Positions 11,576-21,628 are shown, counted from the stretch's first letter. The stretch: 64,000 bases of DNA from Yersinia hibernica (GCF_004124235.1 NZ_CP032487.1:1116001-1180000); one strand, 5' to 3'. Translations and numbers: made by a program. Notes: generated by a model from the letters alone, not told the origin.

Positions 11576-13018
11576 TTAGTTTAATCCAAGCGCCTTTTTC
11601 ACGCCGTTACCATAATCAGGGTGAACTTGGGTAAACAACGCTATTTGACGGCGTTGAATTTCTTCTGGCACTTGCGACAATTCCCCGGCAATACGGGTAA
11701 ACATCCGCTGATGTTCTTCCGCGCTGAGTAAGTTGAACAATGCCCGTGGTTGTGAAAAATAATCGCTATCTTCGCGGTGATTCCAGTGATCAGCCGCCCC
11801 TTCCAGAGTTAACGGCGGCTCGCTGAAGTCAGGTTGTTCCTGGAATAAACCAAAACTGTTTGGCTCGTAAGTTGCGCCATTGCCACTGTTACCATCCACG
11901 CGCATTGCGCCGTCACGATGATAATTATGGAATGGGCATTTAGCACTGTTCACCGGGATCTGATGATGATTTACCCCGAGGCGATAGCGAGCGGCATCGC
12001 CGTAGGAGAACAGGCGGCCTTGTAACATGCGGTCAGGAGAGAAGCTAATGCCCGGCACCACGTTAGCTGGGTTGAATGAAGCTTGTTCCACTTCAGCAAA
12101 GTAGTTTTCCGGATTGCGATTCAGTTCGAAGAAACCAACATCAATCAACGGATAATCGCCGTGCGGCCACACTTTGGTGAGATCGAACGGGTTATACGGG
12201 GTTTGTGATGCTTCATGCTCTGGCATCACCTGAATTTGTAAATTCCAGCGCGGGAAATCCCCATGTTCAATGGCTTCATACAGGTCGCGTTGGGAACTTT
12301 CACGATCCATGCCAACCAGTTTTTCAGCTTCATCATCCATAAGGTTCTCAATGCCTTGCTGGCAGCGGAAATGGAATTTAACCCAAAAACGCTCATTGGC
12401 GGCATTGATAAAGCTGAAAGTATGGCTGCCGAACCCGTGCATATGGCGGTAAGATTTTGGCAGGCCGCGGTCACTGAAATCGATGGTGAGCTGGTGCAGC
12501 GCTTCTGGTAGCTGGGAGAAGAAATCCCACTTATAAATTGGGTTACGCAGGTTAGTGCGTGGGTCGCGTTTCACGACGTGGTTCAGGTCTGGGAATTTCA
12601 GTGGATCACGTAAATAGAATACTGGCGTATCATTACCGACCAAATCCCAGTTGCCCTCCTCGGTGTAATATTTCATGGCAAAGCCACGGATATCACGCTC
12701 GGCATCTGCGGCCCCGCGTTCGCCAGCAACGGTTGAAAAGCGCACAAACATTTCAGTTTGTTTGCCAATTTCAGAGAAAATTTTGGCCCGGGTATATCGG
12801 GTAATGTCGTGAGTGACGGTAAATGTGCCGTAAGCACCTGAACCTTTAGCATGCATGCGGCGCTCAGGAATAACTTCACGATCGAAATGGGCCAGTTTTT
12901 CCAGGAACCAGACATCTTGCAGTAGCATAGGGCCACGCCGGCCAGCAGTGACAACATTATTATTATCAACGACAGGTGCGCCTGCTGCGGTAGTTAATCC
13001 TTTCTTTTTGCTCATCAT
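11576..13018 (-). CDS. katA: catalase KatA (monofunctional heme catalase, small subunit)
   Basis: Decomposes hydrogen peroxide in the cytoplasm. The 480-residue size and lack of an extra C-terminal domain place it in the small-subunit (clade 3) heme catalases. The distal histidine lies in [13 protein letters not shown], the conserved asparagine in [12 protein letters not shown], and the proximal heme tyrosine in [14 protein letters not shown]. Two ATG codons are adjacent at the start; GGAG is better spaced for the second (13015). The upstream region holds a Fur-like site (separate entry). It converges with menE across a shared terminator. Iron or peroxide control is inference. Confidence 0.96.
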   Translation of the reverse strand: MMSKKKGLTTAAGAPVVDNNNVVTAGRRGPMLLQDVWFLEKLAHFDREVIPERRMHAKGSGAYGTFTVTHDITRYTRAKIFSEIGKQTEMFVRFSTVAGERGAADAERDIRGFAMKYYTEEGNWDLVGNDTPVFYLRDPLKFPDLNHVVKRDPRTNLRNPIYKWDFFSQLPEALHQLTIDFSDRGLPKSYRHMHGFGSHTFSFINAANERFWVKFHFRCQQGIENLMDDEAEKLVGMDRESSQRDLYEAIEHGDFPRWNLQIQVMPEHEASQTPYNPFDLTKVWPHGDYPLIDVGFFELNRNPENYFAEVEQASFNPANVVPGISFSPDRMLQGRLFSYGDAARYRLGVNHHQIPVNSAKCPFHNYHRDGAMRVDGNSGNGATYEPNSFGLFQEQPDFSEPPLTLEGAADHWNHREDSDYFSQPRALFNLLSAEEHQRMFTRIAGELSQVPEEIQRRQIALFTQVHPDYGNGVKKALGLN

Positions 13019-13372
13019 TTTCTCCAGTATGGCTGTTGAATTGATTGCGTCTTGGGTGTTTTAAAGCATTACATTTTGCCAAAGGTGTAATCAGCAAAAT
13101 AATAACTTAAACGACATCAGCGGGTTATTCTTTGATCTCCACACTAGTTGTAGCCTTATTGGTGGCATTCAGCAAATAGGCACGCCTTATCATTATCATT
13201 GCTCGCATTAGACATATCAATCGCGTAGGTATTTACAATCATTTGAAATACTGTGGTATTTAATCGGTTTTTCAGTGTGTTCATGATGTTTTTTTCGGTT
13301 AAACTCGACACAGGAAAAACCTGTCAGCCAGAGTCTGCTCACGGGTGACATCACGAATAATGAGAGAACAAT
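13019..13372. other. divergent katA-yfaZ promoter region
   Basis: About 350 AT-rich bases between divergent genes. No gene is supported. It must contain both promoters. The only motif I can name is a Fur-like GATAATGATAA run around 13187-13200. Confidence 0.5.
13186..13202 (-). promoter_or_regulatory. possible Fur-like box upstream of katA
   Basis: On the minus strand the bases read AATGATAATGATAA, matching the first two hexamers of the Fur consensus (GATAAT repeats). The third, inverted element is poor. It lies about 170 bases before katA, so it may not be functional. Confidence 0.25.
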
Positions 13373-13915
13373 ATGAATAAGCATTTAATTGCATGTGCCG
13401 CAAGCTTGCTGTTGGTGGCCGGTTCAGCCAGTGCAATGAGTTTTAACGCCGAAACCGGGCGTCACTACACCAATTTAGGCTTTGGTCTGGGTACCAATAC
13501 TGGCGGCTTGGCCATCAGCGGTAACTGGGCGCGTAGTGATCATGACGGTGATATCTATGGTATGGGGCTGGGCTTCAATCTGCCGATTGGCCCCTTGATG
13601 GCCACTGTCGGTGGCAAAGGCATTTATATGTCACCGGAAGATGGCAGCAATGGCGGCGCGGTAGCAATTGGCGGCGGATTAACCTACCCCATCAATAAGT
13701 CATTCACTTTATACGGTGAGGGCTATTTTGCCCCCGAGGAACTGACCAGTGGGATGAAATCTTACAGTGAAGCCAACGGTGGCGTGCGCTGGAGTGTCTT
13801 CCGCCCACTGACGGTTGATGTCGGCTATCGCTATATCAATATGGAAGGTAAAGAAGGGCATCGCGATAATCGCCTAGCGGATGGTGTGTATATCGGCGCT
13901 GGCCTGAACTTCTAA
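13373..13915 (+). CDS. yfaZ: YfaZ family outer-membrane protein
   Basis: A 180-residue exported protein. A Sec signal peptide runs to about residue 21 (cleavage after Ala-Ser-Ala). The remainder alternates hydrophobic and polar residues as a small beta-barrel would, with many glycines, and ends in the outer-membrane signature of an aromatic last residue (Asn-Phe). This fits the YfaZ family found in enterobacteria, whose role is unknown. In E. coli the gene lies near yfaY, as here. It is a single-gene unit followed by a hairpin. Confidence 0.85.
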   Translation: MNKHLIACAASLLLVAGSASAMSFNAETGRHYTNLGFGLGTNTGGLAISGNWARSDHDGDIYGMGLGFNLPIGPLMATVGGKGIYMSPEDGSNGGAVAIGGGLTYPINKSFTLYGEGYFAPEELTSGMKSYSEANGGVRWSVFRPLTVDVGYRYINMEGKEGHRDNRLADGVYIGAGLNF

Positions 13916-13935
13916 TTTCCCTGTGCTTTTGGAGT

Positions 13936-13954
13936 TACCGCTAACACAGCGGTA
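13936..13954. terminator. hairpin between convergent yfaZ and tyrP
   Basis: TACCGCT and AGCGGTA are perfect 7-base arms around AACAC. A long T-run is lacking, so termination strength is uncertain. Confidence 0.5.
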
Positions 13955-13995
13955 GCCCCAATAGCGTTACATGGCCAAAGCTGATTATTGGCAAC

Positions 13996-15204
13996 TTATC
14001 CAACAGCGGGTAGCGCGCCAGTAACAATTCCCACCTGAATGCCAATCACCAGCACACCACAAGCAAATACGGCGGCCAATGCCGGTTTCCCACCCCAGAC
14101 ACGATAATTTCCCTGATGGATTTTTCGCGCTTTCCACGCCAGCATCGCGGGCAGAATTAAGGCCAATATAGATAATGCAACGGCGGCGAAGCCCAGTGCC
14201 ATAATAAAACCGCGTGGGTAAAACAGCGCGAACAGCAGTGGCGGCACAAAAGTAATCGCCCCAGTTTGCAGGCGGCCGCTCACTGAGTTACGGCGTTTAA
14301 ATAAATCAGCCAGATAATCAAACAGGCCCAAGGCGACGCCCAGGAATGAGGTCGCCAGTGCTAAATCGGCAAATAGGTGAACCGCCAGCTCAACATGCGG
14401 CGAAGCCACCACGTCGCGCACCGCTTGCAGTAACCCGTTCAACCCGGCTTGTTGTGCCAGAATCCCGACAAAAGTATGGGAGGATATTGCCCCTAATGTG
14501 GCTAACTGCCAGAAAATATACGCAATTAATGGGATAGCACTGCCGATAATAAACACCCAGCGCAGCTTGCGAATATTGCCCCCCATATAGTTGACAATAC
14601 TTGGCACACTGCCATGGAAGCCAAATGAAGTGAAAATAACCGGAATAGCGGAGAGCGCTAACCCTTGTTCTAGTGGCAACGTTAATAAGTTGGTTTTTTC
14701 GATGTGGGGCATCATTAACGACAGCATGACAATCAGGAAAATGATTTTTGCACTGAATAGGATGCGGTTAAACAAGTCCACAGAGTGGGTGCCGATACAT
14801 ACCACCCCACCGGCGACCAGGGTAAACAACAACACCCCGAGAGAGGTTGGGAATGATTGCTGTGTCCATTGGCTGATGCTGGTTGCCAGCAATTCACCCG
14901 CACCGCTGATATAGGCGGCAGTGAGCGCGTACATCAAAAACATCATGCTAAAACCGGTGAGCCATTGCCCTCGATGACCAAGATAGCGTTTAGCTAAGGT
15001 GCCAAGCCCGGTGTCTGCTGCTTCGTGCTGGTAGACTTCAACCAAGAGTAATGCGGTGTAACACATTAATACCCAAAGAAAAATTAATAGTGCGAGAGTG
15101 ACACCAAAGCCCACTCCCGCGGCGGCCAGTGGCATCGCCAACATACCCGCACCAATGGTGGTGCCCGCCACGATAAATATACTGCCCAGGGTGCGATTCT
15201 TCAC
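13996..15204 (-). CDS. tyrP: tyrosine-specific proton symporter TyrP
   Basis: Inner-membrane permease of the hydroxy/aromatic amino acid family (ArAAP), importing tyrosine with protons. The 402 residues contain about 11 hydrophobic helices. [15 protein letters not shown] at the N-terminus is the family signature and the match to E. coli TyrP (403 residues) is close throughout. Translation is assigned to the GTG at 15204, which gives the MKNRTLGS-like N-terminus and follows GAGGAAAGC; a longer in-frame reading to 15279 would add 25 residues absent from the family. Two tandem TyrR-box-like sites lie 70-110 bases upstream, in keeping with TyrR control. Confidence 0.93.
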   Translation of the reverse strand: MKNRTLGSIFIVAGTTIGAGMLAMPLAAAGVGFGVTLALLIFLWVLMCYTALLLVEVYQHEAADTGLGTLAKRYLGHRGQWLTGFSMMFLMYALTAAYISGAGELLATSISQWTQQSFPTSLGVLLFTLVAGGVVCIGTHSVDLFNRILFSAKIIFLIVMLSLMMPHIEKTNLLTLPLEQGLALSAIPVIFTSFGFHGSVPSIVNYMGGNIRKLRWVFIIGSAIPLIAYIFWQLATLGAISSHTFVGILAQQAGLNGLLQAVRDVVASPHVELAVHLFADLALATSFLGVALGLFDYLADLFKRRNSVSGRLQTGAITFVPPLLFALFYPRGFIMALGFAAVALSILALILPAMLAWKARKIHQGNYRVWGGKPALAAVFACGVLVIGIQVGIVTGALPAVG

Positions 15205-15273
15205 GCTTTCCTCTACTACATGACATTTTATTAGCATGATAAAGTGTAGCAGAGTAGAGGATTGTCTCATTTG

Positions 15274-15314
15274 TGTCAAACCGACGTTACGCGCGATGTA
15301 AACTTATCATTACG
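15274..15314 (-). promoter_or_regulatory. tandem TyrR boxes upstream of tyrP
   Basis: TyrR consensus is TGTAAA-N6-TTTACA. At 15297-15314 the sequence reads TGTAAA-N6-ATTACG (10 of 12), and at 15274-15291 TGTCAA-N6-GTTACG (9 of 12). Their centres are 23 bases apart, the face-to-face spacing usual for cooperative strong/weak TyrR box pairs. Confidence 0.65.
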
Positions 15315-15433
15315 GTATTCAGTGTGTTGAAATATCGGCTTTTACTATTGTGATTCATGCTGGTAATGGATAACGATTGTGTTTATGCGGTTGGCTTCTT
15401 AAAGTGATGGCATAAGCACTGACGGAGAAGAAA

Positions 15434-16627
15434 ATGATCAGAGTCGAGATGTTGAGTACCGGGGATGAAGTGCTGCATGGGCAGATTATTGATACCAACG
15501 CTGCATGGTTGGCAGATTATTTATTTAATCAAGGGCTGCCGATCAGCAGCCGGGAAACCGTCGGTGATTCACTCTCGGCTCTTATTGAGGTGTTGACGGA
15601 ACGCAGCCAAGTTGCTGATGTGCTGATTGTTAATGGTGGCCTTGGGCCGACCAGTGATGACCTGAGTGCATTGGCGGCGGCCCGGGCAGCCGGAACTGAG
15701 CTTATTGAGCATCCGGAATGGATTGCGCGGATGGAAGCTTTCTTTAGCGAGCGCGGCAGGGTGATGTCGTCAACTAACCGCAAACAAGCGCATATCCCGG
15801 CGAATGCAGAAATGCTGGATAACCCGGTTGGCACGGCCTGCGGTTTTGCTTTACAGCTCAATAAATGCCTGATGTTTTTCACCCCCGGGGTACCCTCTGA
15901 ATTTAAAGTGATGGTCGAGCAGCAGATTATGCCGCGGTTACGCCAACATTTTGATGTCGCCGAGCCACCCTTGTGTTTGCGTATGACCACCTTTGGCCGC
16001 TCAGAAAGTGATTTGGCGCTGGAGTTAGACTCACTGTCACTGCCGAATGGCGCGGTGCTGGGTTACCGCTCGTCTGCCCCTATTATTGAATTGAAGCTAA
16101 CCGGGCCTGCCTCGCAGCAATCGGCGATGAAAGAAGTTTGGCAGCAGGTCAGAGCCGTGGCCGGTGACAGCACGATATTTGAGGGTACGCAGGGGTTACC
16201 GGCATGGCTGACTGAGCAACTGACCCAACGTGGGTTGTTGCTGGCAGTGAGTGAACAATTTACTGGCGGCTTGATGCATTGGCAATTGCAGAGTGCCGCC
16301 GCGCCCTTGGCCGGGGGCGAGCTATTACCCGCCCATTGTCAGGAATCCTTAGCCGAAGTTGCTGGTCGCGCCCAATCATTGTCAATGCTGTGTGGCGCGC
16401 AGGTGGTCTTGGCCGTGGGGGCAATGCAAAATGATTGTCTGAGTGTGGCGCTGCATACCCCGGAGGGCAGGTTTGCCCAGACCGTGCGCTATCAAGCCAG
16501 CCGCCATGGTTTACGTATTCGTCAGGAAAGTAGCGCCATGCTGGCATTAGATATGCTGCGCCGTTGGCTGACCGGGAGGCCGGTTTGTGGTCAACACGGC
16601 TGGCTGGAAGTGATTGAAATTCTGTAG
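15434..16627 (+). CDS. yfaY: CinA-like protein YfaY, C-terminal amidase domain degenerate
   Basis: A 397-residue two-domain protein. Residues 1 to ~165 form a MoaB/MogA-like (COG1058) domain with STGDEVLHGQIIDTNAAWLA, NGGLGPTSDD and the PGVPSEF loop intact. The C-terminal part corresponds to the NMN deamidase (CinA/PncC) domain, but the catalytic SAESCTGG motif is replaced by SEQFTGG. This is the state known for E. coli YfaY, which lacks NMN amidase activity. The N-terminal domain may still act as an ADP-ribose/CoA-type pyrophosphatase, as shown for some family members; this is inference. It is convergent with ecotin. Confidence 0.9.
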   Translation: MIRVEMLSTGDEVLHGQIIDTNAAWLADYLFNQGLPISSRETVGDSLSALIEVLTERSQVADVLIVNGGLGPTSDDLSALAAARAAGTELIEHPEWIARMEAFFSERGRVMSSTNRKQAHIPANAEMLDNPVGTACGFALQLNKCLMFFTPGVPSEFKVMVEQQIMPRLRQHFDVAEPPLCLRMTTFGRSESDLALELDSLSLPNGAVLGYRSSAPIIELKLTGPASQQSAMKEVWQQVRAVAGDSTIFEGTQGLPAWLTEQLTQRGLLLAVSEQFTGGLMHWQLQSAAAPLAGGELLPAHCQESLAEVAGRAQSLSMLCGAQVVLAVGAMQNDCLSVALHTPEGRFAQTVRYQASRHGLRIRQESSAMLALDMLRRWLTGRPVCGQHGWLEVIEIL

Positions 16628-16643
16628 TTATCGGCGAGGCGAG

Positions 16644-16667
16644 CAGGCAGAGTTAATATTCTGCCTG
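16644..16667. terminator. hairpin between convergent yfaY and eco
   Basis: CAGGCAGA and TCTGCCTG are perfect 8-base arms around an 8-base AT-rich loop. It is probably bidirectional; T-runs are short on both sides. Confidence 0.6.
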
Positions 16668-16693
16668 TTGTGTTATCGACTTTATCGTGCGGA

Positions 16694-17200
16694 TTATTTC
16701 ACCTGTGCACTTCTGATTTCTTTGCCTGCTTCCCAAATCCGGTATTTCACATCAACGCCCTGCGGCACATAAACCACAATCGGCAGACGGCTGTTGTAAC
16801 GCTGCATCGCCGCATCACCTAGATTGGCGGCGATAAATTGCGGGTGGCGGGTATTATCCGGGCACGCCATCATGGTAGAGGCTGGCTCTGAGATTTTATC
16901 CATTACCAGATAATCAAATCCCCAACCAGACAAGGTTCTGGTCTCCAAATTGCCACTGAGCATATGGCGGTTGCAGTCAACGTTAATGGTTTTACCAATC
17001 AACAATTCAACTTTGAAGCGGTTTTCATCTTCTTGTGGTTCAAGGAAAATTACCTGGCGGCTCATGCCTTTTTCAGCCTGTGGATAAGGCGCAATTTTCT
17101 CTAGCGGCTGCTGTGGATCCAGTGGTTGCTGGCTGGCGGCAAGAGTGTTGGCCGAAGCTACCATCAGCAGGCCAGTTATCGCGATTGACAGTCTTTTCAT
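16694..17200 (-). CDS. eco: ecotin, periplasmic serine protease inhibitor
   Basis: Dimeric inhibitor of trypsin-fold proteases, acting in the periplasm. The 168 residues begin with a Sec signal peptide (about 22 residues, ending Ala-Ala-Ser region). The primary binding loop reads STMMACP, with methionine at P1 as in E. coli ecotin, and the two cysteines of the single disulfide (NVDCN and MMACP) are conserved. The C-terminal [15 protein letters not shown] strand forms the dimer interface in the family. It probably protects the cell from host neutrophil elastase and gut proteases, as known for the family. Confidence 0.95.
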   Translation of the reverse strand: MKRLSIAITGLLMVASANTLAASQQPLDPQQPLEKIAPYPQAEKGMSRQVIFLEPQEDENRFKVELLIGKTINVDCNRHMLSGNLETRTLSGWGFDYLVMDKISEPASTMMACPDNTRHPQFIAANLGDAAMQRYNSRLPIVVYVPQGVDVKYRIWEAGKEIRSAQVK

Positions 17201-17350
17201 CTTTTGTCCCTATGGTTTATCAGGTAATACCGGAGGTAAAATATCACACAACCGGAAGTCTGATTATAGGTGAAATCCTAACTTTCTAAATGAGGAATAA
17301 TCCAAGCTTATGTTTTGCCGACGTAATCTCTCTTGATAAGGGTCAGGTCA

Positions 17351-17608
17351 CTAAAGCTCGATTTCAATATGGCCCTTTGGCTGACAGCAGCAAGGCAGAA
17401 TTTCACCCGCTTGAATAAAGGCCAGTGGTGGCTGTTGATAGCAAACTTCGCCCTTGAGTAAACGTAGGCGGCAAGAACCACAATAGCCAGAACGGCACTG
17501 GTACTCGATGGGGACTTGATGGTGCTCGAGCGTTTCCAACAAATTGCGGCTGTTGGTTGGCGGGGTAAGTTGAGCACCGGTGGTGCTCAACGTCACAAGA
17601 AATTTCAT
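17351..17608 (-). CDS. yfaE: 2Fe-2S ferredoxin-like protein YfaE
   Basis: An 85-residue plant-type ferredoxin domain with cluster ligands Cys38, Cys43 and Cys46 (CxxxxCxxC) and a fourth in the CCC run at 73-75. In E. coli YfaE maintains the diferric-tyrosyl radical cofactor of NrdB by reducing it. It starts 3 bases after nrdB on the same strand, so it is the third gene of an nrdA-nrdB-yfaE operon. No clear terminator follows it before ecotin. Confidence 0.93.
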   Translation of the reverse strand: MKFLVTLSTTGAQLTPPTNSRNLLETLEHHQVPIEYQCRSGYCGSCRLRLLKGEVCYQQPPLAFIQAGEILPCCCQPKGHIEIEL

Positions 17609-17611
17609 GGA

Positions 17612-18742
17612 TTACAGCTCGAAATCACTCAGGTCATCAGCACTGACTTCTGAGTCAATCTGACCGACCAGATAAGAACTGACTTCAACTTCCTGCGGCG
17701 CAACTTGTACGTTATCAGAAACTAGCCAGGAGTTGATCCATGGAATCGGATTGGTGCGAATAGCAAATGGCACACCGAGACCCACGGCTTGCATGCGAAT
17801 ATTGGTAATATATTCAACATATTGGCACAAAATATCTTTATTCAGACCAATCATCGAGCCGTCACGGAACAGATATTCGGCCCACTCTTTCTCTTGTTCT
17901 GCGGCTTTTACAAACAGCTCATAGCACTCTTTCTGACACTCTTGCGCAATTTCAGCCATTTCTGGGTCGTCTTCACCTGAGCGCATCAGATTAAGAATAT
18001 GCTGGGTCCCGGTCAAATGCAGGGCTTCATCGCGCGCAATCATTTTGATGATTTTGGCATTGCCCTCCATCAGTTCGCGCTCGGCAAAGGCAAAGGAGCA
18101 GGCGAAGCTGACATAGAAACGAATCGCTTCCAGCGCATTGACACTCATCAAACACAGATAAAGCTGTTTTTTCAGCTCGCGCAGATTCACCACCACAGTT
18201 TTACCGTTGACTTGATGAGTGCCTTCCCCCAGCAAATGGTAGTAGCTGGTCATCTCAATCAAATCATCATAATAGGCGGAGATATCTTTTGCGCGTTTGA
18301 GGATCTCTTCGTTGGTCACGATATCATCGAAAACAATCGCCGGGTCGTTAACGATATTGCGGATGATATGGGTGTAAGAACGTGAGTGAATGGTTTCAGA
18401 AAACGACCAAGTTTCAACCCAGGTTTCCAGCTCAGGAATAGAGATCAAGGGCAATAGGGCAATATTCGGGCTGCGACCCTGAATGGAATCCAACAAGGTT
18501 TGGTATTTCAAGTTACTGATAAAAATGTGTTTTTCGTGCTCTGGTAGGTTCTGATAATCAATACGGTCACGGGAGACGTCAATCTCTTCCGGACGCCAGA
18601 AAAATGATAATTGTTTCTCAATCAGTTTCTCGAAAATGGCGTGCTTTTGCTGATCGAAACGCGCCACATTGACGGATTGACCAAAGAACATCGGCTCGAG
18701 TAACTGGTTGTTTTTATTTTGCGAAAAAGTGGTATAGGCCAT
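17612..18742 (-). CDS. nrdB: class Ia ribonucleotide reductase beta subunit NrdB
   Basis: Supplies the tyrosyl radical for reduction of ribonucleoside diphosphates. With the ATG at 18742 the protein is 376 residues, the length of E. coli NrdB, beginning MAYTTFSQ. The radical tyrosine lies in SRSYTH (codon 123, Tyr122 in mature numbering), and iron-ligand motifs such as ARDEALH are visible. The C-terminal tail DDLSDFEL is the docking peptide for NrdA. A long hairpin lies in the 141-base gap after nrdA. Confidence 0.97.
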   Translation of the reverse strand: MAYTTFSQNKNNQLLEPMFFGQSVNVARFDQQKHAIFEKLIEKQLSFFWRPEEIDVSRDRIDYQNLPEHEKHIFISNLKYQTLLDSIQGRSPNIALLPLISIPELETWVETWSFSETIHSRSYTHIIRNIVNDPAIVFDDIVTNEEILKRAKDISAYYDDLIEMTSYYHLLGEGTHQVNGKTVVVNLRELKKQLYLCLMSVNALEAIRFYVSFACSFAFAERELMEGNAKIIKMIARDEALHLTGTQHILNLMRSGEDDPEMAEIAQECQKECYELFVKAAEQEKEWAEYLFRDGSMIGLNKDILCQYVEYITNIRMQAVGLGVPFAIRTNPIPWINSWLVSDNVQVAPQEVEVSSYLVGQIDSEVSADDLSDFEL

Positions 18743-18818
18743 GATTTCCTCAAGGGATAGCAAAGGGCAAATGAAGAACGGCCCATAACATTTTGTATTT
18801 ATTGACAAAATGAATCAT

Positions 18819-18864
18819 CCCCCGGTTGGCTCATTATCAGCTACGCGCTTGATTGAACCGGGGG
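18819..18864. repeat. intercistronic inverted repeat between nrdA and nrdB
   Basis: CCCCCGGTT (18819-18827) and AACCGGGGG (18856-18864) are perfect 9-base arms, enclosing a further partly complementary 28-base region. No T-run follows in the direction of transcription, so an mRNA stability or processing element is more likely than a terminator. Confidence 0.65.
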
Positions 18865-18883
18865 AGAGGGCCGGAACTCAAAA

Positions 18884-21169
18884 TCAGATCTTACATGCAC
18901 CGCCTTCACAATCGTCATCACTTGGCTGACTTTGGATATCTTCCTGCACATCATCAGCACCATCGCGGGTGTTCTGATAGTAAAGGGTTTTTACGCCAAA
19001 CTTGTAGGTGGTGAGCAAATCTTTCAGCAACTGCTTCATCGGCACTTTGCCCGATGGGAAGCGGGTGGGGTCATAATTGGTATTAGCTGAAATCGCCTGG
19101 TCGACGAATTTCTGCATCAAACCGACCAGTTGCAGATAACCATCATTATTTGGCATATCCCACAGTAGTTCATAAGCATCTTTCAAGCGCTCATATTCAG
19201 GGACAACCTGGCGCAGGATACCGTCTTTCGAGGCTTTGATACTGACGTAACCCCGTGGCGGTTCAATGCCGTTGGTGGCATTGGAAATTTGCGACGAGGT
19301 TTCGGACGGCATCAGCGCTGACAGAGTGGAGTTACGCAAACCATGGGTCTGGATCTCTTGGCGCAGTGCTTCCCAGTCGTGATGCAGCGGTTCGTTACTG
19401 ATGGCATCCAAATCTTTTTTGTAGGTATCAATCGGCAAAATACCCTGTGAATAAGTGGTTTCGTTGAACCATGGGCAAGCGCCTTGCTCGCGAGCCAGCG
19501 CATTAGAGGCTTTCAGCAAATAATACTGAATAGCTTCAAAGGTGCGGTGGGTCAGGTTGTTGGCGCTGCCATCTGAGTAACGAACACCATTCTTCGCCAG
19601 ATAATAAGCAAAGTTAATCACACCGATACCCAAGGTACGACGGCCCATAGCTCCACGTTGTGCCGCAGCAATCGGGTAGTCTTGGTAGTCTAACAGGGCG
19701 TCCAGCGCACGCACTGCCAGCACGGCCAAATCTTCTAAATCATCCAGGCTGTCAATGGCACCCAAGTTGAATGCCGATAAGGTACACAGCGCGATTTCAC
19801 CATTTTCGTCGTTGATGTCATTCAACGGTTTGGTCGGCAAGGCAATTTCCAGACACAGGTTTGACTGGCGCACTGGGGCAATTTTCGGGTCAAACGGGCT
19901 GTGGGTATTGCAGTGGTCCACGTTTTGAATATAGATACGGCCGGTGGAAGCGCGCTCTTGCATCATCAGAGAGAATAATTCAACCGCTTTTACTCGTTGC
20001 TTACGGATGCTGTCATCTTGTTCATATTGGCTATAAAGGCGCTCAAATTCGTCTTGATCAGCGAAGAACGCGTCATACAAGCCCGGCACATCTGATGGGC
20101 TGAACAGGGTGATATCTTCGCCTTTCAGCAAACGCTGATACATCAGTTTGTTGATTTGTACGCCGTAATCCATATGACGTACGCGGTTGCCCTCAACCCC
20201 ACGGTTGTTTTTCAGCACCAGCAAACTTTCCACTTCCAAATGCCACATTGGGTAGAACAAGGTGGCCGCACCACCACGTACTCCGCCTTGTGAGCAGGAT
20301 TTCACGGCGGTCTGGAAATGTTTGTAAAACGGAATGCACCCGGTATGGAAAGCTTCGCCGCCACGAATTGGGCTACCTAAGGCCCGGATGCGGCCCGCAT
20401 TGATACCGATACCGGCGCGCTGTGATACATATTTCACAATGGCGCTGGAGGTGGCATTGATAGAATCCAGGCTGTCGCCGCACTCAATCAATACGCAAGA
20501 ACTGAACTGGCGGGTAGGGGTCCGCACACCGGACATAATCGGCGTTGGCAGCGAAATTTTAAAGGTAGAGATTGCATCATAGAAACGCTTGATGTAATCC
20601 ATACGGGTTTCGCGCGGGTAATTTGAGAACAAGCAAGCCGAAACCAGAATGTACAGGAATTGGGCACTTTCATAGATCTCGCCGCTAACGCGGTTTTGCA
20701 CCAAATATTTCCCTTCCAACTGCTTAACCGCAGCATAGGAGAAGTTCATATCGCGCCAATGGTCGATGAAAGTGTCCATCTGTTCGAATTCTTCTGCGCT
20801 GTAGTCTTTCAGCAGATGCTGGTCATATTTGCCCATTTCCACCATTTTCGTCACGTGGGCGAATAATTTTGGTGGTTCAAACTGACCGTAAGCTTTTTTG
20901 CGCAGATGGAAGATAGCCAGACGAGCTGCCAGATACTGGTAATCTGGGGCATCGCGCGAAATCAAATCAGCGGCCGCTTTGATGATAGTTTCATGGATAT
21001 CGGCGGTTTTAATACCATCATAAAACTGAATGTGTGAACGCAATTCTACTTGAGATACTGAGACGTTATGTAAACCTTCCGCGGCCCAGTCGATGACCCG
21101 GTGGATTTTATCCAGATTGATGCGCTCTTTGCTGCCATCGCGTTTAGTAACAAGTAGGCTTTGGTTCAT
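18884..21169 (-). CDS. nrdA: class Ia ribonucleotide reductase alpha subunit NrdA
   Basis: Catalytic and regulatory subunit that reduces NDPs to dNDPs. The ATG at 21169 gives 761 residues beginning MNQSLLVTKRDG, matching E. coli in start and length; an in-frame start at 21208 has no family support. Residues ~5-95 are the ATP cone (allosteric activity site). The catalytic core shows the QFSSCVL and NLCLEIALPT cysteine regions and the radical-transfer YYQNTRDGADD near the end. The C-terminal swinging pair is C-x4-C (CEGGAC). NrdR and DnaA sites lie upstream. Confidence 0.97.
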   Translation of the reverse strand: MNQSLLVTKRDGSKERINLDKIHRVIDWAAEGLHNVSVSQVELRSHIQFYDGIKTADIHETIIKAAADLISRDAPDYQYLAARLAIFHLRKKAYGQFEPPKLFAHVTKMVEMGKYDQHLLKDYSAEEFEQMDTFIDHWRDMNFSYAAVKQLEGKYLVQNRVSGEIYESAQFLYILVSACLFSNYPRETRMDYIKRFYDAISTFKISLPTPIMSGVRTPTRQFSSCVLIECGDSLDSINATSSAIVKYVSQRAGIGINAGRIRALGSPIRGGEAFHTGCIPFYKHFQTAVKSCSQGGVRGGAATLFYPMWHLEVESLLVLKNNRGVEGNRVRHMDYGVQINKLMYQRLLKGEDITLFSPSDVPGLYDAFFADQDEFERLYSQYEQDDSIRKQRVKAVELFSLMMQERASTGRIYIQNVDHCNTHSPFDPKIAPVRQSNLCLEIALPTKPLNDINDENGEIALCTLSAFNLGAIDSLDDLEDLAVLAVRALDALLDYQDYPIAAAQRGAMGRRTLGIGVINFAYYLAKNGVRYSDGSANNLTHRTFEAIQYYLLKASNALAREQGACPWFNETTYSQGILPIDTYKKDLDAISNEPLHHDWEALRQEIQTHGLRNSTLSALMPSETSSQISNATNGIEPPRGYVSIKASKDGILRQVVPEYERLKDAYELLWDMPNNDGYLQLVGLMQKFVDQAISANTNYDPTRFPSGKVPMKQLLKDLLTTYKFGVKTLYYQNTRDGADDVQEDIQSQPSDDDCEGGACKI

Positions 21170-21275
21170 GTGTTCGTGACCTTTGTTCCCCTTGCTTGGT
21201 GTACTCACAGCACAAATTTACGCTCTCCATGATTGCGATAATCATTGAGGCCGTAGTGTATTGTTCAGTATGTAA

Positions 21276-21291
21276 ACACAATATATAGGGG
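21276..21291. promoter_or_regulatory. NrdR box upstream of nrdA
   Basis: ACACAATATATAGGGG matches the NrdR consensus (acaCwAtATaTwGtGt) at 14 of 16 positions. A TAGTGT half-site ends at 21259, which puts a degenerate second box 32 bases away centre to centre, the spacing usual for NrdR pairs. Confidence 0.75.
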
Positions 21292-21361
21292 GTGGGTAGT
21301 AGATAGATAACAAGATAGTGAGTATTAAGACTTTTGGCAAGTGAACAAAATCACTAAATTG

Positions 21362-21370
21362 TGTGGATAA
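21362..21370 (+). promoter_or_regulatory. DnaA box upstream of nrdA
   Basis: TGTGGATAA is a perfect match (reverse of TTATCCACA). DnaA boxes near the nrdAB promoter couple its transcription to replication initiation in E. coli; a single clear box is seen here. Confidence 0.65.
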
Positions 21371-21628
21371 CTTGGGGGTGAATTGTTACGAAAGGCTCAC
21401 AGGCAGCGCCATTGCTGGTGCTCACCTCTCGTCACTCTAGGGGATAAGATTCTACCGAAAATCTTAAAAATTTGATCGTTTGCCGATTTATTAAACATTA
21501 GAAAAGAACGGCATAACTTATCGCTTTTACAGTGCAAAAAAGCCGTTTCTGCCAAATTTTATGATTGATGGCGTATAAAGCGACAAATTAGTGCGGTAAG
21601 CCCCCAATAGGCCCCCCAAAAGAGCAAT

